From contig NZ_JAEDOX010000001.1 of NCBI RefSeq assembly GCF_017872555.1, forward strand, positions 1,537,941 to 1,601,940: a stretch of 64,000 nucleotides of DNA, in the 5' to 3' direction. The notes below the pieces were generated by a model. The model was not told the origin of the DNA and did no database searches. It worked only from the letters and a program-made list of their open reading frames with translations. Position numbers and translations under genes: made by a program. Position 1 is the stretch's first letter, and each line of letters begins with the position of its first letter. This DNA is from Ruegeria sp. HKCCSA071 (GTDB taxonomy: Bacteria > Pseudomonadota > Alphaproteobacteria > Rhodobacterales > Rhodobacteraceae). This document shows positions 57,888-64,000 of the stretch, piece after piece.

Positions 57888-58772
57888 TCACAACAGTTCC
57901 CATAGCTGTCGTGCGGTCTGGTCAAAGGCCGCGGGATTGGAAAAGGCAGAAATCGTCAATGTGGCGCACCATGCCTCATCACCAACTGGGACCAGCAACC
58001 CCTGATCCAGTTCCGAAGAAATAGCTGTCTCGGGCATCCAGGCAAAACCGCTGCCCGTCATCAGTCGCCGTTTGATCGTTTCCACCAGACTATCGACATA
58101 GATGGTCTCGGTATTCTGGGGTTTCCGATCAACAGTATTTTCGACGACCATGCCCAAAAACGATGATCGGTCATAGGACAGGTAAGGGATAGGCGGGCCA
58201 TCCTGTCTGCCGAGATCCCATCCCAAGGCGCGCACCGGTTCAACGGCCGCCACGGGCACCAGCCGGTCCTTCAACAGGTCCTTACGCTCGAATGCAGCTT
58301 CATTGATCATGGGTGACACTGAGTGGTGATTGTAGCACAGCAGGATATCCACCACGCCTTCGACCAAAAGGTCACAACAGGTGCTTAAGGAATCAGACAG
58401 GACGCGAGTGCGCAAATCTGGGATCTGCTTCTGCAACTCTTCTATTCGGGTTGCCAAAAAATTAACCGCAATGGTGTGAAGCACCGAAAATCGGATGAAC
58501 CGGCTATCGCCCCGGTCTGAATCCCGCAAGGACTGGCGTGTTTCTGACAGTTGTGAGATCGCTGTCAGGGCAACGGGTAAAAACTGCTTACCCGCTTCCG
58601 TCAGCTGTACAGGATACGTGGCCCGATTGACCAGAGGCAACCCGACCCAGCTCTCCAACGCTTTGATTCTGCGACTAAATGCGGATTGCGTAATGTTTCG
58701 CTCATCAGAAGCGCGCGTGAAGTTCAGGGTCCGGGCAAGGCACTCAAAGTCACGTAACCAATTCAGATCCAA
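57888..58772 (-). CDS. LysR family transcriptional regulator
   Basis: A 294-residue LysR regulator. The N-terminal helix-turn-helix is LNFTRASDERNITQSAFSRRI, and the effector-binding domain starts at about 90. No ATG exists in this frame near the beginning. I choose TTG at 58772, preceded by AGGAA at 7 bases, giving (M)DLNWLRDFE. The alternative is TTG at 58808. Its position, divergent from the betaine-type transporter, makes that operon the probable target, through an 18-bp palindrome. Confidence 0.85.
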   Translation of the reverse strand: MDLNWLRDFECLARTLNFTRASDERNITQSAFSRRIKALESWVGLPLVNRATYPVQLTEAGKQFLPVALTAISQLSETRQSLRDSDRGDSRFIRFSVLHTIAVNFLATRIEELQKQIPDLRTRVLSDSLSTCCDLLVEGVVDILLCYNHHSVSPMINEAAFERKDLLKDRLVPVAAVEPVRALGWDLGRQDGPPIPYLSYDRSSFLGMVVENTVDRKPQNTETIYVDSLVETIKRRLMTGSGFAWMPETAISSELDQGLLVPVGDEAWCATLTISAFSNPAAFDQTARQLWELL

Positions 58773-58808
58773 CGGGTGTTCCTGCGTGTTAATGAACGTA
58801 TTCTCCAA

Positions 58809-58826
58809 GCATAATTCAAATTATGC
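58809..58826. promoter_or_regulatory. 18-bp perfect palindrome, likely LysR operator
   Basis: GCATAATT-CA-AATTATGC is a perfect 8-2-8 inverted repeat that contains the T-N11-A core of LysR sites. It lies 37 bp upstream of the preferred LysR start and 216 bp from the first transporter gene. The rest of the 58773-59042 gap holds no gene. Confidence 0.6.
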
Positions 58827-59042
58827 AGAATACGAATAGTTTGATGAAATGTTCGAATTGGCTCTGAGAAAAGCTCTTGATCTAGACTTCTGAACAGGGT
58901 CCGGCGGCAGGACTTATTGTCAGCCTTCCGTCCGAAGTTGCGGCCAAAGAAAAGTTGGCACGACCCTATTGCGCGATGGGAAAGTGGAACGACAGAGAAT
59001 ACGACGTCAAAAACACGGCGCATATCAACAGAGGAGAAGACC

Positions 59043-60008
59043 ATGAGAACCAAGTTGAACACAATAAGCCTGGTGGCTGCGGCTGGCATCTTCGCGATGC
59101 CCGCTTTCGCGGCTGAAGAGGTAAAAATCGGTGTCCCGTCATGGACCGGCGCCCAAGCCATTGCTCATCTGCTGGGCGCGGTCGTGGAAATGCGCATCGG
59201 TGGCAAAGTGGAATATGTGCCTGGCAACAACGCCACGATCTTTCAGGCGATGGATCAGGGCAAGGGCGATATCGACGTACATCCCGACGTATGGCTGCCC
59301 AATCAGGAAAGCTTTACCAAAAAATACGTCGACGAGGCGGGTACTGTGACTCTGTCTTCAAATCCCTATGAAGGCAATCAGGGGTTCTGCGTCAGCAAGG
59401 ATTTTGGTGAAGCCAACAACATCACCGACATCGCCGACCTGGGTCGCCCGGATGTGGCTGCCCTGATGGACAGTGACGGCAATGGCAAAGGTGAGATGTG
59501 GATTGGCGCACCGGGTTGGGCCTCGGCCAATGTAAACGAGGTCAAGACAAGGGATTATGGCCTGCTTGATTTCATCGAACCGATCCGTGCCGAGGAAAGC
59601 GTGAAGACCGCGCGGATCAAGGACAGCATCGCCAAGGGTGAAGGGTACGCCTTTTACTGCTACAAGCCGCACGCGGTTTGGTACATGTTCGACGTGCAGA
59701 TGTTGACCGAGCCGACATTCGATCCTGCAAAATACGTGATGATCCAGCCTTCCGACGATCCGGATTGGTACAACAAATCCACGGTCGCGACAAAGGACGC
59801 TCTCAAGAACGTGCAGATCGCATGGTCCAATTCCCTGCCAGAACGTTCGCCAGCTATTGCCGACTTCTTTGCTAATTTCGCGTTGACAGCGGATGATGTC
59901 AGCGGGTTTGCCTATGAAATCAGCGGCAAGGGCCGTGATCCGGCAGAAGTTGCCCGCGAATGGGTCGAAGCAAACCCGGATCGCGTCGACGCGTGGCTGG
60001 GCCTCTGA
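59043..60008 (+). CDS. Glycine betaine/quaternary-amine-type ABC substrate-binding protein
   Basis: A 321-residue exported receptor. A signal peptide (SLVAAAGIFAMPAFA) is followed by an OpuAC-type fold with PSWTGAQAIAHLLGAVVEM and GDIDVHPDVWLPNQ, and aromatic residues in YCYKPHAVWYMF that commonly form the ligand cage. The ATG at 59043 has GAGGAG 5 bases before it, so the upstream extension from 58917 is rejected. First gene of a four-gene operon. Confidence 0.88.
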   Translation: MRTKLNTISLVAAAGIFAMPAFAAEEVKIGVPSWTGAQAIAHLLGAVVEMRIGGKVEYVPGNNATIFQAMDQGKGDIDVHPDVWLPNQESFTKKYVDEAGTVTLSSNPYEGNQGFCVSKDFGEANNITDIADLGRPDVAALMDSDGNGKGEMWIGAPGWASANVNEVKTRDYGLLDFIEPIRAEESVKTARIKDSIAKGEGYAFYCYKPHAVWYMFDVQMLTEPTFDPAKYVMIQPSDDPDWYNKSTVATKDALKNVQIAWSNSLPERSPAIADFFANFALTADDVSGFAYEISGKGRDPAEVAREWVEANPDRVDAWLGL

Positions 60009-60074
60009 TCTCACGCAGGAAACAGGGTGGCGGCAGGTGGTGGCGCCACCCAAGTGCAGACCTCTGGGGGACCC

Positions 60075-61130
60075 ATGAGCGACGATACCGTTATTGAAAT
60101 CTCGAATGTCTGGAAGATATTCGGGAGCAGGCCGGAAGTGGCGCTGCAAGCGATCCGCGACCGCGGGCTGAACAAGGCGCAAGTGCTGGCAGAATACAAT
60201 TGCGTCGTCGGCGTCGCTGATGTCAGCCTGTCGGTCAATCGGGGCGAGATTTTCTGCATCATGGGCCTTTCCGGCAGTGGGAAATCCACTTTGGTTCGCC
60301 ACTTCAACCGGCTGCTGGAACCGACCGCTGGCAAGATCGAAATCGAAGGTACCGATGTCATGGCTTTAGGGCCAAAGGAGCTTCAGCAGTTTCGCAACAG
60401 CAAGATAGGCATGGTATTTCAGAACTTTGCGCTGATGCCGCATAGGTCAGTGCTGGATAACGTGGCAATGCCGTTGGAAATTCGCCAAGTCAGCAAGAAT
60501 GAACGCATGCGCCAGGCCGCGGCCATTCTCGACATCGTTGAGCTTGGCGCTTGGGGATCGAAATTCGCGCACGAGCTGTCAGGTGGTATGCAGCAACGTG
60601 TAGGCTTGGCTCGGGCACTGGCAGCCAACCCGGATGTGCTTTTGATGGATGAACCTTTTTCGGCACTCGATCCTTTGATCCGGCGACAATTGCAGGATGA
60701 ATTCATCCGGCTCAGCAAGATCCTTAAGAAGACCACCATTTTCATCACCCACGATCTGGATGAAGCTGTTCGCATTGGCAATCGGATCGCGATCATGCGC
60801 GACGGCAAGGTGGTACAGATCGGAACGGCCGAAGACATCGTCATGAACCCTGCAGATGACTATGTGGCCGATTTTGTCGCCGGTATTTCACGGCTTAAAG
60901 TGGTGCGGGCCCATGCGGTTATGCGACCGATACCTGAACACGTCGCGGTTGACGGGCCTCTGCCGGCTGACGCCCCACGGGTGAATGAGAGCGAAAATCT
61001 CAGCACCCTGATCAATTTGGCAATCGACAACAGCAGCGCAATCCTGGTCGAGGACGGCGGCGTGGATGTTGGCGTCATAACCCGTGCCGACCTGCTGCGC
61101 ACCGTGATCGAAGGGACCGAAGTGTCATGA
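60075..61130 (+). CDS. ProV-type ABC transporter ATP-binding protein
   Basis: A 351-residue ATPase of the betaine/proline family. Walker A is GLSGSGKST, the signature LSGGMQQR and Walker B VLLMDEP. Two short CBS-like segments occur at the C-terminus (about 285-351). An unusual insertion-like N-terminal segment, ALQAIRDRGLNKAQVLAEY, matches the ProV family. It overlaps the permease by 4 bases. Confidence 0.9.
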   Translation: MSDDTVIEISNVWKIFGSRPEVALQAIRDRGLNKAQVLAEYNCVVGVADVSLSVNRGEIFCIMGLSGSGKSTLVRHFNRLLEPTAGKIEIEGTDVMALGPKELQQFRNSKIGMVFQNFALMPHRSVLDNVAMPLEIRQVSKNERMRQAAAILDIVELGAWGSKFAHELSGGMQQRVGLARALAANPDVLLMDEPFSALDPLIRRQLQDEFIRLSKILKKTTIFITHDLDEAVRIGNRIAIMRDGKVVQIGTAEDIVMNPADDYVADFVAGISRLKVVRAHAVMRPIPEHVAVDGPLPADAPRVNESENLSTLINLAIDNSSAILVEDGGVDVGVITRADLLRTVIEGTEVS

Positions 61131-62668
61131 GCACCTCAGATGTGAATCCGCTGGAAGACACCGAAAGCGAAGCGGCCCTGGCCTATGCCGAAGAGCGGCG
61201 CGAAAACATTCGGACATTCGTTCGCACCAGCCCGGACTACTACATACGAAATTTCGACAAGATCGGGGCGTCATCCCGTTTTACGCCAACCTTCAACTTC
61301 ATGGCCGGGTTATTTGGCCCGGTCTGGTTCGGTGCGCGGGGCCTGTGGACATGGGCGTTACCGTTTTTGATCCTCGAAACGATAGCCTACGTGCAGATTG
61401 CCCGAGGGTTGTTCGGTGACCTGGCCGCCGATGCAATGGAACGTATCGCTTCGATTGAAGGAACGCTTGAACTGCGGCGTCAACAGCTGGCCGCAGCCAT
61501 CGAAAACAACTCAGACAAGATTGATGTCTATCAACGTACTGTAGACTCGCTTGAGGAAAACATTGGCGGCATCAGGGCCGAAGCCGAAGCAATGGCCGCT
61601 GAAGGGCCTTACATCGTTCTGACCGGTCTGGCCATTCTGATTATCGTCAAGCTTATCCAGTCGCAGGTGGCGAATTGGGCGCTTGAGGCGCGCTTCTCGG
61701 AATGGTTGTCAGACCGTTCCATTCGGTCCGCCATGCCAGTGTCTCAGATCGTATTCAGTGCGATCTTCATGGTTTTGATCGTCGCGGCGGCGATGATGCA
61801 CTACAGTTTCCCGGGCCGATTTTCGATCCTCAGCCAATTTCCGACAGATCCAAACATCCGGCTGACCAGTATCACATGGGTCGAAAACTTTATCGCCTGG
61901 TGCGTACGAAACAGTGTGGCCTTCTTTGACGGGCTGACCTTCGGCATACGAACGCTGCTGGACGCGCTTGAAGTTATTTTGGTGCAAACACCATGGATCG
62001 TGATCGCAAGCCTGATCATTCTGCTGACCTGGCTGACTGCGGGAATCAGCACGGCGATCTATTCCGGGGCGTTTCTGGCCTATATGGGCCTATTGGGGTT
62101 TTGGGAAGGCGCCATGACCACACTGGCATTATTGGGGACGGCGGCCTGTTTGTCGATCGTCATCGGGATTCCACTGGGCATGTTCGCTGCGCGTCGCCCA
62201 AGGTTCTATGCTTTTATCCAGCCTATCATGGATTTCATGCAAACCATGCCAGCCTTTGTTTTCATGGTGCCGGTAATCGCGTTCTTCGGTGTCGGCAAAC
62301 CCGCAGCCGTCGTGGTCACCATGATCTTTGGTGGCACACCCGTGGTGCGCCTGACTGTGCTGGGCTTGCGTGGCGTACCCGAAAGCGTTCGAGAAGCAGC
62401 GATCAGTTTCGGCGCCAATAAGTGGTATTTGCTGACCAAGGTAGACCTGCCACTGGCAAGCCCATCGATCCGGGCCGGGATCAACCAGACCATCATGCTG
62501 TCGCTGGCGATGGTTGTCGTCGCCTCGCTGATCGGAGCCAAAGGGCTGGGTGAGGACGTTCTGGAAGCGTTGCAATACGCAAACGTCGGCCAGGGTATCC
62601 TTGCCGGGTTCTCAATCCTGTTCTGCGCCATGATCCTGGATCGGATTGTGCAGGGCGGTCGGAAATGA
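61127..62668 (+). CDS. ProW-type ABC permease with long N-terminal extension
   Basis: A 513-residue permease. The core (about 255-513) is a standard betaine-type permease containing TMPAFVFMVPVIAFFGVGKPA and the loop REAAISFGANKWYLLTKVDLPLA. The preceding ~230 residues are unusual. They include a hydrophobic segment at about 75-95, a coiled coil of about 60 residues (about 100-160) and two further membrane helices at about 165-185 and 205-228. Usual family length is about 280-350. It overlaps the hydrolase by 4 bases. Confidence 0.87.
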   Translation: MSTSDVNPLEDTESEAALAYAEERRENIRTFVRTSPDYYIRNFDKIGASSRFTPTFNFMAGLFGPVWFGARGLWTWALPFLILETIAYVQIARGLFGDLAADAMERIASIEGTLELRRQQLAAAIENNSDKIDVYQRTVDSLEENIGGIRAEAEAMAAEGPYIVLTGLAILIIVKLIQSQVANWALEARFSEWLSDRSIRSAMPVSQIVFSAIFMVLIVAAAMMHYSFPGRFSILSQFPTDPNIRLTSITWVENFIAWCVRNSVAFFDGLTFGIRTLLDALEVILVQTPWIVIASLIILLTWLTAGISTAIYSGAFLAYMGLLGFWEGAMTTLALLGTAACLSIVIGIPLGMFAARRPRFYAFIQPIMDFMQTMPAFVFMVPVIAFFGVGKPAAVVVTMIFGGTPVVRLTVLGLRGVPESVREAAISFGANKWYLLTKVDLPLASPSIRAGINQTIMLSLAMVVVASLIGAKGLGEDVLEALQYANVGQGILAGFSILFCAMILDRIVQGGRK

Positions 62669-63381
62669 CACCCATTGTTTTTGTCCATGGATTTTTGGGC
62701 GGCAGTCGGCAGTGGCAAGGGCAGGTTGAGGCAATGGCAGGCCACAAGATCATAACGCTTGACTTGCCGGGTTTTGGCGAAAATGCACAGCTCGAAGCTC
62801 TCGGCAGCATTTCAGATTATGCTGAATGGGCCTTGAATGAGCTGAAGACGCGTAGCATTGAGAAATTTCACCTGGTTGGCCACTCGATGGGCGGGATGGT
62901 CGTACAGGAAATGATTGCTCGCGCACCCGAGCGGATTGACCAATTGGTGCTTTATGGCACAGGGTCCGTAGGTGTTTTGCCAGGGCGGTTCGAAACGATT
63001 GACACAACAAAGCGACGGGCTTGCATTGACGGCCCGCAAGCGACCGGTCGGCGAATTGCAGCAACCTGGTTCCTTGAGCGGGAAAAAGCTGAAGCTTACG
63101 AAGAATGTGCTTCAATCGCCGAGCTGAGCAGCCTGCAAGCCATACTTACAGGTTTGGATGCCATGCATTGCTGGAGCGGTACCGATCTCCTGCCCGTTAT
63201 CACAACCAAAACACTGGTTATCTGGGGGGACCGTGATCGTACCTACCCCTGGAGCCAAACCGAAAAGTTGTGGCAGTCAATTCCAAACGCAAATCTTGCG
63301 GTGATACCAGAATCTGCTCATGCGACGCATCTGGAAAAAGCCGAGCTGTTCAACAAGGTACTGAGTGATTTTCTTGTTTGA
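62665..63381 (+). CDS. Alpha/beta hydrolase encoded in the betaine-type transporter operon
   Basis: A 238-residue alpha/beta hydrolase. Oxyanion HGF at 8-10, nucleophile S74 in GHSMGG, acid near D191 in WGDRDRTYP and histidine near 220 in ESAHATHLE complete a catalytic triad. No signal peptide, so it acts in the cytoplasm. Coupled to the permease by a 4-base overlap, which suggests it processes the imported compound, perhaps an ester or amide of a quaternary amine. The substrate is unknown. Confidence 0.85.
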   Translation: MTPIVFVHGFLGGSRQWQGQVEAMAGHKIITLDLPGFGENAQLEALGSISDYAEWALNELKTRSIEKFHLVGHSMGGMVVQEMIARAPERIDQLVLYGTGSVGVLPGRFETIDTTKRRACIDGPQATGRRIAATWFLEREKAEAYEECASIAELSSLQAILTGLDAMHCWSGTDLLPVITTKTLVIWGDRDRTYPWSQTEKLWQSIPNANLAVIPESAHATHLEKAELFNKVLSDFLV

Positions 63382-63402
63382 GCTGCCCCCAAATGTCTGG
63401 AC

Positions 63403-63753
63403 CTATCCCGCGCTGAGCAAGTCACCCTCGCCTCCTGTTGTTACATTCCCCGGCAGATGATGCGCATTTCGCTCTACATTATTTGCTGCGAACTGCCAAA
63501 GAAACGCCAACCCAGCTACCAAAACAATCAGTGCCTCAATGACATAGTTGAAGCCGCGTTCAGCTTTCGGCAGTAAACTCGCCGCCCAAGGGCTACAACC
63601 GAAAGACTGAAGTGTGATCATCGGCAGCTTTTGGGCCCATCGGGACTTCTTGCGTGGACTTGTGTAAATAGTTTGTGCTGGATTGCTACACATCGACTTC
63701 GCCACATCTGCTTCCAGAATATTTTCCGGCGGTATTTGCGCAAATAGAAACAC
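63403..63753 (-). CDS. Uncertain small membrane protein
   Basis: An open frame of 116 residues with one clear hydrophobic segment (FNYVIEALIVLVAGLAFLWQFAAN) near 68-91. The start would be GTG at 63753, without a good ribosome site, and codon use is not clearly gene-like. It could instead start internally or be non-coding. I recognise no family. Confidence 0.25.
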   Translation of the reverse strand: MFLFAQIPPENILEADVAKSMCSNPAQTIYTSPRKKSRWAQKLPMITLQSFGCSPWAASLLPKAERGFNYVIEALIVLVAGLAFLWQFAANNVERNAHHLPGNVTTGGEGDLLSAG

Positions 63754-63767
63754 CGCCGGGAGGCGGT
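63733..63767. other. Two inverted repeats between the uncertain gene and the tRNA region
   Basis: TATTTGCGCAAATA (63733-63746) is a perfect palindrome. ACCGCC-GGGA-GGCGGT (63752-63767) is a 6-bp hairpin. Reading toward lower coordinates, the hairpin is followed by GTTTCTATTT, so it might end the tRNA transcript on the minus strand. Confidence 0.4.
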
Positions 63768-63797
63768 TCGTAACAATCTGATATTGTGTGTTATATT

Positions 63798-63851
63798 TGG
63801 TTGCGGTGAGAGGATTTGATCCTCTGCGGTTGAGGTTATGATGCTGACGAG
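63798..63851 (-). pseudogene. Degenerate partial copy of initiator tRNA-Met
   Basis: Aligned without gaps to the tRNA at 63924-64000, 41 of 54 bases from the CCA end match. The CCA end, T-loop, anticodon loop with CAT and part of the D-arm side are kept. The T-stem has changed with compensation (AGAGG/CCTCT). The anticodon stem has two mismatches, and the 5' acceptor half has no counterpart. A GAGGTTAA-type 8-base tandem repeat lies at the decayed end. Confidence 0.65.
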
Positions 63852-63923
63852 GTTAAGAGGTTAAGCAATAGATCCGGGGGATCACTTGTGGTCTGAACGG
63901 GCAGTGTTGGGGTTTTCTGACGC

Positions 63924-64000
<77 letters not shown>

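Noticed and set aside
63403..63923. Idea that an intact integrative element lies beside the tRNA
   Set aside because: No integrase, transposase or element gene is visible in the window. Only the decayed tRNA copy and inverted repeats remain.

Overview
The window is a piece of alphaproteobacterial chromosome, most likely from the Rhodobacteraceae (Roseobacter group). This rests on high GC, an F1 operon atpHAGDC without F0 genes, a short HisG with HisZ, lineage-typical DUF1489, DUF2125 and extensin-like proteins, and an initiator tRNA with the alphaproteobacterial anticodon stem. Placement below family level is inference. No phage, insertion sequence or CRISPR array is visible.

Layout. 1-8 kb: the end of a HAD hydrolase, a MaoC hydratase, a split methylenetetrahydrofolate reductase (catalytic subunit plus Cys-rich subunit), ribF, a YcgN-type Cys-cluster protein, threonine aldolase, an alpha/beta hydrolase with a DsbA-fold isomerase, prs and rpiB. 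8.4-14 kb: a small H-type lectin-domain protein and the F1 ATP synthase operon. 14-30 kb: methyltransferase, gloB, clpA, a MotA/MotB-like pair with a very long coiled coil, ChaC-type cyclotransferase, DUF2125 and extensin-like envelope proteins, tyrC-hisC, a class V aminotransferase divergent from an Lrp regulator, a LysR/DUF1330 divergent pair, and rpsD behind a structured leader. 30-42 kb: class II ribonucleotide reductase nrdJ, DUF1489, hisG-hisZ-hisS, slyX, two small exported proteins and dnaE.

42-51 kb is one long co-oriented block: xdhABC (purine oxidation) followed by an ABC importer of the BMP/nucleoside type, so uptake and oxidation of purines are probably coupled. 51-54.5 kb is the zinc-uptake locus znuB-znuC-zur divergent from znuA, with a good Zur operator between them. 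54.7-57.6 kb holds a HisKA_3-type kinase and NarL-type regulator facing a secreted Asp-rich protein with a duplicated 47-residue module. 57.9-63.4 kb holds a LysR regulator divergent from a glycine-betaine-type ABC importer that ends in an alpha/beta hydrolase. The window closes on an initiator tRNA-Met, with a decayed partial copy of it about 70 bp away.

Most notable signals: two adjacent DnaA boxes upstream of nrdJ, a perfect DnaA box over the likely -35 of the atp operon, three stacked hairpins in the rpsD leader, the decayed tRNA copy, two low-GC rare-codon patches inside hisS and dnaE, and the transporter-hydrolase operon with an 18-bp palindromic operator. I found no single spectacular undescribed system. 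The best candidates are the kinase/Asp-rich secreted protein locus and the betaine-type importer with its hydrolase.
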